From the NCBI RefSeq assembly GCF_003148495.1, contig NZ_QGGH01000019.1, forward strand, positions 23,801 to 87,800: DNA of 64,000 nt, in the 5' to 3' direction. Shown piece by piece: positions 17,128 through 25,569 of this stretch (the first letter of the stretch is position 1; each line of letters opens with the position of its first letter). The translations under genes and the position numbers were made by a program. Origin of the DNA: Mesorhizobium loti (GTDB lineage: Bacteria; Pseudomonadota; Alphaproteobacteria; Rhizobiales; Rhizobiaceae). The notes beneath the pieces were generated by a model. The model was not told where the DNA came from. It saw only the letters and a program-made list of their open reading frames with translations, and did not search any database.

Positions 17128-18276
17128 CTACCTCAACCAGCGTTCGATGCGCGCCATTGCCTCGACCATGTCGTCGTGGCTGCCGGCGTAGGAGAAACGC
17201 ATGGTCCGGTGGCCCGCCTGCGTGTCGAAGTCGCGGCCAGGCGTTGCCGCCACATGCGCCTCGGCCAGCATCTTGCGTGCAAAGGCCATGCTGTCATTGG
17301 TGTGCCTGGTGACGTCGCAGAAGGCGTAAAAGGCGCCGTCCATTGGCGCCGCCAGCGGAAAGCCGAGTTCCGGCAAACGTTTCATCAAGAGCTCACGATT
17401 CCAGGCGTAACGGCCTTTCACCGCCTCCAGCTCCTCAGTTGCCCTGAACGCCTCGATCGCGGCAATCTGCGATAATTCAGGCGGCGAGATGTAGAGGCTC
17501 TGGGCGACGCGCTCGACCGGCCGCACCAGGTCTTGCGGCAGCACCATCCAGCCGATGCGCCAGCCGGTCATGCAATAGTATTTCGAAAACGAGTTGATCA
17601 CCGTCACGTCGCCGCCATAGGCAAGCGCCGTGGTGTCGGGTGCGGCGTAGGCCAGCCGATGGTAGATCTCGTCGGAGATGACGGCGACGCCGAGGTCTTG
17701 TGCCGTCCTCACCAGAGCCCCCAGTTCATCGGCCGGAATGACCGCGCCTGTTGGATTGGCCGGACTGGCGAACAGAACACCTTTCAGCGGCTTTCCACGA
17801 TGCGCGGTCTCGAGATGGCCGGCATGCAGGTAGGCGGCGTCGCCGAGCTCGATCTCGACCACGTCGATGCCGAGTGCGGCCATGATGTTGCGATAGGCGG
17901 GATAGCCGGGCGCCGCGATGGCGACGCGGTCACCCGGGTCGAACATCGCCAGGAAGGCGAGGTTGAAGGCGGCCGACGACCCGGTCGTCACCGCGATCCG
18001 GCCGGGCTCAATATCAAGCCCGTAGTGATCAGCGTAGTGTCCGGCGATCGCCTTGCGCAAGGCGGCGAGGCCGAGCGCGTCGGTGTAGCCGATGCGTCCG
18101 TCCTGCAGAGCCTTGGCCGCGGCCGCACGAACCAGAACCGGCGCGGGATCGGAGGGCTGGCCGACGGCCATCGAAACAACCGGCACGCCCTCGGCCTTCA
18201 GCCGGTTTGCCTCTGCCAGAATGTCCATGGCATGGAAGGGTTCGACATTGCCACGGCGTGAGAGCGAAACGACCAT
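17128..18276 (-). CDS. PLP-dependent aminotransferase, class I/II
   Basis: Fold-type I aminotransferase of 382 residues. Visible: GYTDALGLAALRKAIAGHY (substrate loop), SPANPTGAVI (the conserved NPTG), the SDEIY block with the PLP-contacting Asp and Tyr (residues 201-205), and the PLP lysine K232 in NSFSKYYCMTGWRIGW. This arrangement resembles aspartate/aromatic aminotransferases; substrate cannot be told from sequence. An in-frame ATG at 18228 is a possible shorter start. Operon with glsA: an amino acid aminotransferase beside a glutamate-producing enzyme makes sense metabolically, which is inference. Confidence 0.92.
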   Translation of the reverse strand: MVVSLSRRGNVEPFHAMDILAEANRLKAEGVPVVSMAVGQPSDPAPVLVRAAAAKALQDGRIGYTDALGLAALRKAIAGHYADHYGLDIEPGRIAVTTGSSAAFNLAFLAMFDPGDRVAIAAPGYPAYRNIMAALGIDVVEIELGDAAYLHAGHLETAHRGKPLKGVLFASPANPTGAVIPADELGALVRTAQDLGVAVISDEIYHRLAYAAPDTTALAYGGDVTVINSFSKYYCMTGWRIGWMVLPQDLVRPVERVAQSLYISPPELSQIAAIEAFRATEELEAVKGRYAWNRELLMKRLPELGFPLAAPMDGAFYAFCDVTRHTNDSMAFARKMLAEAHVAATPGRDFDTQAGHRTMRFSYAGSHDDMVEAMARIERWLR

Positions 18277-18421
18277 TTAACCAGTATTCCCGATGACTGA
18301 CGGCGCCAAGCACTGGCGCATGTGCCGCACAAATGCCCGATTGATGTGAGGATCACAAGTTGAGGAAGTTTCCGGCGCCGACTTTTCATCTTTCGCCCGC
18401 TCGTCTACCAGTGGAGCCATC

Positions 18422-19816
18422 ATGTTGAGCCGACCCAGATCGACGATTGCCCAGGCAGCGCGCGTCTTCGCGACGCTTTCGCTTGGCGTAGCCGTTGCAA
18501 TGGCGAGTTCGGTCAGCGCCTTTGCCCAGAACGTGCCGGTGGTGCGCGACGCCGAGATCGAGGCGCTGGTGCGCGATTACGCACGGCCGATCTTCAGGGC
18601 GGCGGGTCTGGCGAATGACGGCATCGACATCGTTCTGGTCAACGACCAGAGTTTCAACGCCTTTGTCACCGGGCGCCGGCTGTTCATCAACACCGGCGCG
18701 CTGATGACGGCCGAAACGCCCAACGAGATCATTGGCGTCATTGCCCACGAAGCCGGCCATATCGCCGGCGGCCACCAGCAGAAGCTGCGCGACCAGCTCG
18801 AACGCGCCAAGACGATGGCCATCATCGCGACATTGCTTGGCGCCGGCGCCATCGTCGCCGGTGCAACCACCAACAGCCGCGGCCTTGCCGGTGCGGGCAT
18901 GGGTGTGGCTGCCGGCGGCGGCGAGATGGCACAGCGCAGCATCCTCGCCTATCAGCGCACCGAGGAGATGACCGCCGACCGCTCGGCGATCACCTATCTC
19001 AACGCCACCGGCCAATCCGGCATGGGCATGCTGAAGACGTTCCATCGCTTCCAAACGGCACTCTCGCTATCGGGCGCGCAGGTCGATCCCTATCGGATCA
19101 GCCATCCGATGCCGCAGGACCGCATCGCCAATCTTGAAGTGCTGGTGAAACAGAGCCCCAATGTCGACAAGCTCGACCCGCCCGCGCTGCAGCAGCGTCA
19201 TGACATGATGCGGGTGAAGATCGCCGTCTATATGGAAGGCCAGGCCGCCGCGTCGCGTTTGATGCGCAAGATGCAAGGGACCCTCGCCGCGCAATATGGC
19301 GATGCCCAGTCGACCTACCTGTTCGGCAGTATCGCCGCCGCGCTCGCCAAGACCAATGCACTGATCAAGGCGCAGCCGAAGAACGCTTATTTCCAGGAAT
19401 TGCGCGGCGATATCCTGATGAAGGCGAACAAGCCCAAGGATGCCGCGGACGCCTATGCCAAGGCGGTCAGCCTCGATCCGGCGCGGTCCGGATTGCTGCC
19501 TGTCTCCCTTGGCCAGGCACTGATGGCCGTCGGCACGCCTGACTCGCTCAAAAAAGCCGTCGTGCAAATCAACAATGGCCTCGGGCGCGACAAGGAAAAT
19601 TCGGCCGGGTATCGCTATCTGGCGCAGGCCTATGGCGAGCTGGGCGACATACCGGGCGCCGAACTCGCCACCGCCGAGGGCCACTTCTATTCCGGCAACT
19701 ACAAGGATGCGAAGATTTTTGCCATGCGGGCGCAGCAAGAGATGAAGCGTGGCGAGCCGCGCTGGCTTCGCGCCCAGGATATCATAAACTACAGGCCATC
19801 AACCAAGATCAAGTGA
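18422..19816 (+). CDS. M48-family metalloprotease with TPR-like C-terminus, BepA-like
   Basis: Periplasmic zinc protease likely involved in outer-membrane protein quality control. A signal peptide (LSLGVAVAMASSVSAFA, cleaved near 36) leads to an M48 domain with the zinc motif HEAGH (109-113) and a later Glu in the TEEMTADRSA block. The C-terminal half (from about 290) holds helical TPR-like repeats (AYFQELRGDILMKANKPKDA, YRYLAQAYGELGDIPGAEL), as in BepA/YfgC. 464 residues; GGAG precedes the ATG. It lies just upstream of a DsbA-like gene, which fits a role in periplasmic folding. Confidence 0.93.
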   Translation: MLSRPRSTIAQAARVFATLSLGVAVAMASSVSAFAQNVPVVRDAEIEALVRDYARPIFRAAGLANDGIDIVLVNDQSFNAFVTGRRLFINTGALMTAETPNEIIGVIAHEAGHIAGGHQQKLRDQLERAKTMAIIATLLGAGAIVAGATTNSRGLAGAGMGVAAGGGEMAQRSILAYQRTEEMTADRSAITYLNATGQSGMGMLKTFHRFQTALSLSGAQVDPYRISHPMPQDRIANLEVLVKQSPNVDKLDPPALQQRHDMMRVKIAVYMEGQAAASRLMRKMQGTLAAQYGDAQSTYLFGSIAAALAKTNALIKAQPKNAYFQELRGDILMKANKPKDAADAYAKAVSLDPARSGLLPVSLGQALMAVGTPDSLKKAVVQINNGLGRDKENSAGYRYLAQAYGELGDIPGAELATAEGHFYSGNYKDAKIFAMRAQQEMKRGEPRWLRAQDIINYRPSTKIK

Positions 19817-19877
19817 ACCTTCCGGTCGCGCGCTGCGACATAGCCAGACCGGAAAACAGGTAGAAGGAACAGGAACG

Positions 19878-20681
19878 ATGAAAAAGGCACTGCTGTTGGG
19901 CACCACGGGGGTTGCGGTCGCCCTGGCCATGCTGGCTTTCGGATTCGTGGCCGGAAGTCCACAGATTGCCAGGGCTGGTACCGCGCAGCCCGTCGAGACG
20001 GTGGCGGCCGACACCAAGATCGACCGCGCCGAGGTCGAAGGCATCATCCGCGATTATCTGTTGAAGAACCCGGAAGTCCTTCTGGAAGTTCAGGACGCGC
20101 TTGAGGCCAAGCAGAAGGAAGAGCAGCGCATCGCTCATCTCGGCGTGATCAAGAATGCCAAGGACCAGATATTCAACTCCGCCTTCGACGGCGTCGTCGG
20201 CAACCCGAACGGCAAGGTCACCATCGTCGAGTTCTACGACTACAATTGTGGCTTCTGCAAACGCGCCATCGACGACATGCGGGCGCTGACCAAGTCCGAT
20301 CCGGACCTGCGCTTCGTGCTTAAGGAATTCCCCATCCTCGGACCGGATTCGCAGAAGGCGAGCGTCGTTTCGATGGCCTTCCATCTGATGAAGCCGGAAA
20401 AGTACGGCGAGTTCCACAATGCGCTGCTCGGCGGCCAGGGACGCGCAACCGAGGCGGCGGCCATCAAGGTCGCGCTGTCGCTCGGTGCCGACGAAGCGGC
20501 GCTGCGTGAGAAAATGAAGGACCCGACAATCAACGAGGCCCTCGCCAAGACCTACGATCTTGCCAACAAGCTGGCGATCACCGGAACGCCGTCCTACGTG
20601 GTCGGCAACGAGGTCGTGTTCGGGGCGCTTGGGCAGGAAGTGCTGGCTGAAAAGATCGAGGCGGCGAAAGCCGCGCTTTGA
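19878..20681 (+). CDS. DsbA-family periplasmic thiol:disulfide oxidoreductase
   Basis: 267 residues. N-terminal signal or anchor segment (about 3-25), a coiled helix (LEVQDALEAKQKEEQRIAHL), then a thioredoxin fold with the active site CGFC (C124, C127) and the cis-proline loop TGTPSYVVG. The long charged helix before the thioredoxin domain is typical of the ScsC/BdbD/DsbA-like group and may mediate oligomerisation. It follows the M48 protease gene by 61 bases and may share its transcript. Whether it oxidises or isomerises disulfides cannot be decided from sequence. Confidence 0.92.
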   Translation: MKKALLLGTTGVAVALAMLAFGFVAGSPQIARAGTAQPVETVAADTKIDRAEVEGIIRDYLLKNPEVLLEVQDALEAKQKEEQRIAHLGVIKNAKDQIFNSAFDGVVGNPNGKVTIVEFYDYNCGFCKRAIDDMRALTKSDPDLRFVLKEFPILGPDSQKASVVSMAFHLMKPEKYGEFHNALLGGQGRATEAAAIKVALSLGADEAALREKMKDPTINEALAKTYDLANKLAITGTPSYVVGNEVVFGALGQEVLAEKIEAAKAAL

Positions 20682-20830
20682 TTTGCTCACCGGCATATTT
20701 CTCACGGCCACATTTCCACCCGTTGTGGACAGTGAAAGAACGCACTTGCGCTCTTTCCGCGGGCAGCTATGCCCATTATAGAGGGCCCAACGCGCCGGCT
20801 TGATGCCGGCGCCGGAAAAGGTCGGTTTTT

Positions 20831-21265
20831 TTGAAAACGGTTTTCGTCCTGAACGGTCCCAATCTCAACGCGCTCGGCAAGCGCGAGCCGGGCATCTATG
20901 GCGGCAAGACGCTGGCCGCCATCGCCGAGGACTGCAAGCAGGCCGGCACGGCACTCGGGCTCGAGGTCGATTTCCGCCAGTCGAACCATGAGGGCGACCT
21001 TGTCGACTGGATCCAGGAAGCCGGCGACAAGGCTGTCGGCATCGTCATCAATCCAGGCGCCTACAGCCACACCTCGATCGCCATCCACGACGCCATCCGC
21101 GCCATAGCGCCGCTGCCCGTCGCCGAAGTTCATCTTTCCAACATCCATGCGCGGGAACCATTCCGCCACGTCTCCATGGTCGCGCCGGTCGCCGTCGGCA
21201 TGATCTGTGGCTTTGGGCCGCTCGGCTACACGCTGGCATTGCAGGCGCTGGCAGCACGCCTATGA
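20831..21265 (+). CDS. aroQ: 3-dehydroquinate dehydratase, type II
   Basis: Third step of the shikimate pathway. 144 residues, with the N-terminal LNGPNLNALGKREPGIYGG (catalytic Tyr near 23), VINPGAYSHTSIAIHDA and EVHLSNIHAREPFR (catalytic His). The start is TTG at 20831 behind AAAAGG, and this TTG lies inside a run of T residues that follows a strong hairpin (20792-20812), so translation or elongation may be tuned there. Next to accB, a common alphaproteobacterial arrangement. Confidence 0.95.
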   Translation: MKTVFVLNGPNLNALGKREPGIYGGKTLAAIAEDCKQAGTALGLEVDFRQSNHEGDLVDWIQEAGDKAVGIVINPGAYSHTSIAIHDAIRAIAPLPVAEVHLSNIHAREPFRHVSMVAPVAVGMICGFGPLGYTLALQALAARL

Positions 21266-21291
21266 CCGGCCAACAAACAGAAGGCTCGAAA

Positions 21292-21750
21292 ATGTCGATA
21301 AAGAAGACCGGTGTTGACCAGCAGCTGATCCGCGATCTGGCGGGCATACTGAACGACACCAACCTGACCGAGATCGAGGTCGAACTGGGCGACCTGAAGG
21401 TGCGCGTCTCGCGCCAGGCACCGGCCGTTCATGCGATCGCAGCGCCGCAGCCGGCCTATGCCCCGGCAGCAGCCCAAGCTGCCGCCATCGCTGTGCCTGT
21501 TGTAGCCGACCTTTCCAAGAATGCGGTCACCTCGCCGATGGTCGGCACCGCCTATCTGGCGCCGTCGCCGGATGCCAAGGCATTCATCGAGGTCGGCCAG
21601 AAGGTCAAGGAAGGCCAGACGCTGCTGATCATCGAAGCGATGAAGACGATGAACCAGATCCCCTCGCCGCGCGCCGGTACTGTGACGGCGATCCTGTTCG
21701 AGGATTCGCAGCCGGTCGAATATGGCATGCCGCTCGTCGTGATCGAGTAG
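21292..21750 (+). CDS. accB: Biotin carboxyl carrier protein of acetyl-CoA carboxylase
   Basis: Carries biotin for the first step of fatty-acid synthesis. The 152-residue protein has an N-terminal helical part, an Ala/Pro-rich linker (about 44-72) and the biotinyl domain with the biotinylated lysine K118 in the invariant EAMKTMNQ. I start it at ATG 21292, behind AGAAGG; an earlier in-frame ATG at 21262 overlaps the aroQ stop and would add ten residues that do not look conserved. AccC follows after 10 bases. Confidence 0.96.
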   Translation: MSIKKTGVDQQLIRDLAGILNDTNLTEIEVELGDLKVRVSRQAPAVHAIAAPQPAYAPAAAQAAAIAVPVVADLSKNAVTSPMVGTAYLAPSPDAKAFIEVGQKVKEGQTLLIIEAMKTMNQIPSPRAGTVTAILFEDSQPVEYGMPLVVIE

Positions 21751-21760
21751 AGCGGGCCTG

Positions 21761-23104
21761 ATGTTCCAGAAGATCCTCATCGCCAATCGCGGCGAAATCG
21801 CCCTCCGGGTCCTGCGCGCCTGCAAGGAACTCGGCATCCAGACGGTGGTGGTGCATTCGACCGCCGACGCCGACGCCATGCATGTGCGGCTCGCCGACGA
21901 GAGCGTCTGCATCGGCCCGCCGCCATCGCGCGACAGCTACCTCAACATCCATCAGATCGTCGCTGCGTGCGAGATCACCGGCGCTGATGCCGTGCATCCG
22001 GGTTACGGCTTCCTGTCGGAGAACGCCAAGTTCGCCGACATACTGGCCGCGCACAACATCACCTTCATCGGCCCATCCGGCGACCATATCCGCATCATGG
22101 GCGACAAGATCGAGGCCAAGCGCACCGCCAAGCGTCTCGGCATTCCGGTTGTGCCAGGTTCCGACGGCGCCGTCACCGATCAAAAGGAAGCCAGGCGCAT
22201 TGCCGCCGAGATCGGCTATCCCGTGATCATCAAGGCCTCGGCCGGCGGTGGCGGGCGCGGTATGAAGGTCGCCCTCACCGAAGCTGATCTCGAGATCGCC
22301 TTGCAGACAGCAAGCACGGAAGCCGGTGCGGCCTTCGGCGACGATGCCGTCTACATCGAGAAATATCTGGAAAAGCCGCGCCACATCGAGGTGCAGGTGT
22401 TCGGCGACGGCTTTGGCCGCGGCGTGCATTTCGGCGAGCGCGACTGTTCCTTGCAGCGCCGCCACCAGAAGGTCTGGGAAGAGGCGCCCTCGCCGGCCCT
22501 CAATGCCGAAGAACGCGCCCGTATCGGCGGCATCTGCGCCAAGGCGATCGCCGATCTCGGCTATTCCGGCGCCGGGACCATCGAATTCCTCTATGAGAAC
22601 GGCGAGTTCTATTTCATCGAGATGAACACGCGCCTGCAGGTAGAGCATCCGGTGACCGAAGCGATCACCGGCATCGACCTCGTTCACGAGCAGATCCGCG
22701 TCGCCTCCGGCGGCGGCCTGTCGGTGAAGCAGGAGGACATCAAGTTCAATGGCCACGCCATCGAATGCCGCATCAACGCCGAGGACCCGCGCACCTTCAC
22801 GCCCTCGCCCGGCACGATCACCCACTTCCACACGCCGGGCGGCCTCGGCATCCGCGTCGATTCCGGCGTCTATTCCGGGTACAAGATCCCGCCCTATTAC
22901 GACAGCCTGATCGGCAAGCTCATCGTGCATGGGCGCAACCGCGTCGAATGCATGATGCGGCTTCGCCGGGCGCTCGATGAATTCGTCGTCGACGGCATCA
23001 AGACGACGCTGCCGCTGTTTCGTGATCTCGTCGGCAATGCCGACATCGCCAATGGCGACTACGACATCCACTGGCTGGAAAAATATCTGGCCAAGGAAGA
23101 GTAG
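21761..23104 (+). CDS. accC: Biotin carboxylase of acetyl-CoA carboxylase
   Basis: ATP-dependent carboxylation of the biotin on AccB. 447 residues: the biotin carboxylase N-domain (MFQKILIANRGEIALRVLRA), an ATP-grasp domain with the glycine-rich loop KASAGGGGRGM and the conserved EMNTRLQVEHPVTE, and the C-terminal domain. Length matches the E. coli enzyme. It shares its transcript with accB and probably with aat, whose start lies 12 bases downstream. Confidence 0.97.
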   Translation: MFQKILIANRGEIALRVLRACKELGIQTVVVHSTADADAMHVRLADESVCIGPPPSRDSYLNIHQIVAACEITGADAVHPGYGFLSENAKFADILAAHNITFIGPSGDHIRIMGDKIEAKRTAKRLGIPVVPGSDGAVTDQKEARRIAAEIGYPVIIKASAGGGGRGMKVALTEADLEIALQTASTEAGAAFGDDAVYIEKYLEKPRHIEVQVFGDGFGRGVHFGERDCSLQRRHQKVWEEAPSPALNAEERARIGGICAKAIADLGYSGAGTIEFLYENGEFYFIEMNTRLQVEHPVTEAITGIDLVHEQIRVASGGGLSVKQEDIKFNGHAIECRINAEDPRTFTPSPGTITHFHTPGGLGIRVDSGVYSGYKIPPYYDSLIGKLIVHGRNRVECMMRLRRALDEFVVDGIKTTLPLFRDLVGNADIANGDYDIHWLEKYLAKEE

Positions 23105-23116
23105 CGCGCAGACGCG

Positions 23117-23734
23117 ATGACCCGTCCCTACGCGCCCGGCTATCGCATCCCCACCGACCTTTTGCTTAAGGCCTATGCCTCGGGCGTCTTCCCGATGGCC
23201 GAAAGCGCCGGCGACCCGGAGGTGTTCTGGGTGCGCCCAGAGACGCGCGGCATCATTCCACTCGATGGTTTTCACGCGCCGAAAAGCCTGAAGAAAACGA
23301 TCAAGAAGCACCCTTTCGACATCCGTTTCGATTTCGATTTCGAAGCCACGATCGACGGTTGCGCGGAAAAACGTGCGGAACGGCGGTCGACCTGGATCAA
23401 CGCGCCGATCCGCGAAGCCTATGTCGAACTGCATCGGATAGGGCATTGCCATTCGGTCGAGGCGTGGCGCGAGGACCGGCTGGTCGGCGGTCTCTATGGC
23501 GTATCGCTTGGCCGGGTGTTTTTTGGCGAAAGCATGTTCGCCAGGGAGACGGACGCCTCCAAGACCTGCCTTTTCTATCTCGTCGAGCGGTTGAAGGCAC
23601 GCGGCTTTGCTCTGCTTGATACGCAGTTTACCACCGAGCACCTCAAGCGCTTCGGCGCGATCGACGTGCCGCGCGGCAAATACGAGAAGATGCTGGCCGA
23701 CGCACTGAAGGGCGAGGCCGTATTCTACCCCTGA
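23117..23734 (+). CDS. aat: Leucyl/phenylalanyl-tRNA-protein transferase
   Basis: Adds Leu or Phe to N-terminal Lys or Arg of substrate proteins, marking them for ClpAP (N-degron pathway). 205 residues, with YRIPTDLLLKAYASGVFPMAE, VFWVRPETRGIIPLDGFH and the block LYGVSLGRVFFGESMF followed by the conserved LLDTQFTTEHLKRFGA. No strong Shine-Dalgarno is visible, but the gene starts 12 bases after accC, so translational coupling is likely. The aat-DUF2155-NDUFA12 neighbourhood is a familiar alphaproteobacterial arrangement. Confidence 0.95.
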   Translation: MTRPYAPGYRIPTDLLLKAYASGVFPMAESAGDPEVFWVRPETRGIIPLDGFHAPKSLKKTIKKHPFDIRFDFDFEATIDGCAEKRAERRSTWINAPIREAYVELHRIGHCHSVEAWREDRLVGGLYGVSLGRVFFGESMFARETDASKTCLFYLVERLKARGFALLDTQFTTEHLKRFGAIDVPRGKYEKMLADALKGEAVFYP

Positions 23735-23746
23735 CGATTGAGCCCC

Positions 23747-24133
23747 TTATTTCCCGGCAGCGGCTTCCATCGGCGTATGCGCATGGAACATCATCTTCCA
23801 GCCATTGACGCGATGGACATAGCCGGTGCTGACCAGGGCCGCGTAGGGTTCGCCGTTCTCCCGCGTGGCATGCGCCTCGTAGGTCAGCATGACAATGTCG
23901 CTGCCCGGCTCGATGATACCCTTGAGGTCGATCTTCAGGTCCCGCCAACGGTTGGGCCTGGTTGCGGTCTTGGCGAGATCAGCATTGTCCATCGCCTTGG
24001 CCATCTGCGGAAATGCCACCAGGCATTCGGTGTCGGCATTGGCCGCATAGTAGGCCGCGTCGCCCGTCCAGAACCCCTTTTCGAGCTCCAGCAGCTCTTT
24101 CTTGCCGGCGGTGATCCGCTTGCTGTCTGACAT
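23747..24133 (-). CDS. SnoaL/DUF4440-like protein
   Basis: 128 residues. Predicted alpha+beta barrel of the SnoaL type: MSDSKRITAGKKELLELEKGFWTGDAAYY at the start, then DLKIDLKGIIEPGSDIVMLTYEAHA and GYVHRVNGWKMMFHAHTPM, the short YVHRVNGWKM segment being typical of nuclear-transport-factor-2-like folds. The start at 24133 has a strong GGGAGGA; the longer frame to 24256 overlaps the next gene's end and is not needed. Function unknown. It converges on aat. Confidence 0.82.
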   Translation of the reverse strand: MSDSKRITAGKKELLELEKGFWTGDAAYYAANADTECLVAFPQMAKAMDNADLAKTATRPNRWRDLKIDLKGIIEPGSDIVMLTYEAHATRENGEPYAALVSTGYVHRVNGWKMMFHAHTPMEAAAGK

Positions 24134-24206
24134 CGGAAAATCCTCCCTGCGCATAAATGCACGGTCGTCAGGCCCAACGCATGGTGGCCAGGACGGTTCC
24201 GAAGGA

Positions 24207-24800
24207 TCAGTTGGAGTCGGTCGTATCGGGTTCCGAAGCGTCCGGCTCAGCCACATCAGGCTCGGTCACGTCTGGAGTGGCTGCGGGCTTCGGTTTGGCT
24301 GCGGCAGGCTTGGGTGCCTCGGCTTTGGTTGCGTCGGCCTTGGCGCCGTCGGGCGCCGGCACATCCGACTTCTGCTTGCATTCCTTCAGCCAGACGTCAT
24401 AGACGGCATGTTCGACGGCGTTGAGGCCGGGGCTTTCGGCAAACATCCAGCCGGTGAAGATGCGGCGGATCTTGCGGTCGAGCGTGATCTCGTCGACCTC
24501 GACGAAGGAATCCGTCTTCGGCTCCTCGGTCTGCGGCCGCGAATAGCAGACGCGCGGCGTCACCTGCAAAGCACCGAACTGTACGGTCTCGTCGATATAG
24601 ACATCGAAGGTGATGATGCGGCCGGTGATCTTGTCGATGCCGGCAAACTCGGCGACGGGATTGGTGACCCGGTTCGCTCCCGCGGGCGGCGCCGGCGCCG
24701 GCGCGGCGGGTTCAGGCGAAGCCGCGAGGGCTGCGGTGCTGACGGCAAGGCCGGCGGCTACCATCAGGCCGCCCATCGATGTCAGGCTGAAAAAGCTCAT
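24207..24800 (-). CDS. DUF2155 domain protein, secreted
   Basis: 197 residues. Signal peptide (LMVAAGLAVSTAALAA, about 12-27), then a DUF2155 domain: AEFAGIDKITGRIITFDVYIDETVQFGAL, VTPRVCYSRP and FTGWMFAESPGLNAVEHAVYDVWLKEC. Cysteines are placed as in the family. The last 45 residues are an Ala/Pro/Lys/Glu/Asp low-complexity tail, probably disordered. The gene lies between aat and the NDUFA12 homologue, its usual place in Rhizobiales. Envelope location is supported by the signal; function unknown. Confidence 0.88.
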   Translation of the reverse strand: MSFFSLTSMGGLMVAAGLAVSTAALAASPEPAAPAPAPPAGANRVTNPVAEFAGIDKITGRIITFDVYIDETVQFGALQVTPRVCYSRPQTEEPKTDSFVEVDEITLDRKIRRIFTGWMFAESPGLNAVEHAVYDVWLKECKQKSDVPAPDGAKADATKAEAPKPAAAKPKPAATPDVTEPDVAEPDASEPDTTDSN

Positions 24801-24941
24801 ATAGGGGTACCGGTGGTTCGCGCCCGGGTGATTCTGTCGATCGCCAAGGCTAGTCGCCGTTTTCTGATCAGCAAGCAGCTAAACACCAATTGTGGCGATA
24901 AAGGACCGGCTTGCACCTTGCGCCGTTACAAGTCGGGGCCG

Positions 24942-25343
24942 TTACGACCCGGGCGTCCAGGCGTCATAGTCGCCGGTGACCTGCGGGCGGTGCTGATTGG
25001 TCAGTACCGAACCCTTCGGACGATAGGCTGCCGGAGTGCCGGTCAGATTGGGCTGATGCGACTTCTGCCAGTCGCGCGGCTTGTAGTCTTCGCCGGACGG
25101 CGCGACGTCGACACGGTGATGTATCCAGCCGTGCCAGCCAGGCGGTATCGCTGAGGCTTCCGAATAGTTGCGGTAGATGACCCAGCGGCGCGTGCGGCCT
25201 TCCGAATCGATGCCGCCCTCATAATAGATGTTGCCCGTCTCGTCCTGGCCGACCCTCTTGCCATGCCGCCAAGTGTGCAGGCGCGTTCCCAGAGTCTGGC
25301 TGTTCCACCAGGTGAAAAACTGAGTAAGGAAAGTCTTCATCAC
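24942..25343 (-). CDS. NADH:ubiquinone oxidoreductase accessory subunit, NDUFA12 family
   Basis: 133 residues, homologous to the mitochondrial complex I accessory subunit NDUFA12 (B17.2). The family signature is plain: the Trp/Arg-rich stretch TLGTRLHTWRHGKRVGQDETGNIYYE, GRTRRWVIYR, IPPGWHGWIHHRVD and HQPNLTGTPAAYRP. Accessory subunits of this kind are found in alphaproteobacteria and stabilise the NADH-oxidising arm. It sits away from any nuo operon. Two ATG codons in a row mark the start, with GAGGG upstream. Confidence 0.94.
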   Translation of the reverse strand: MMKTFLTQFFTWWNSQTLGTRLHTWRHGKRVGQDETGNIYYEGGIDSEGRTRRWVIYRNYSEASAIPPGWHGWIHHRVDVAPSGEDYKPRDWQKSHQPNLTGTPAAYRPKGSVLTNQHRPQVTGDYDAWTPGS

Positions 25344-25388
25344 AAAACCCTCGCGCCGACGGCGCCCGTTTCCTGCTTATGGCGTCAG

Positions 25389-25411
25389 GCCTTGCCGAAG
25401 GCAAGGCTTTT
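25389..25411 (+). terminator. Terminator-like hairpin upstream of panB
   Basis: GCCTTGCC (25389-25396) and GGCAAGGC (25400-25407) form an 8-base-pair stem with a 3-base loop, followed by TTTTG. It lies 46 bases beyond the NDUFA12 start and 158 bases before panB, where no plus-strand gene ends, so it may be an attenuator or the end of a short transcript. Confidence 0.45.
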
Positions 25412-25569
25412 GCCACGTGGAGCGCGCAAATGGCTTGCCGGAAACCCGATACAAGCCTGTGATCTTTCCGGGCGACAGGATGGGCGCTTGCCAAGCCTTT
25501 GCGGTCTTTCTAAAGCTCTGCGCGCCCATGCGGGCATCCAGCCCGGCTTGAGGCCGAAGGAGGTGACGA

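Noticed and set aside
21629..23641. A 670-codon open frame on the minus strand across accB, accC and aat
   Set aside because: It lies antisense to strongly recognised genes and its protein has no family features; GC-rich codon bias on the coding strand creates such long antisense frames.
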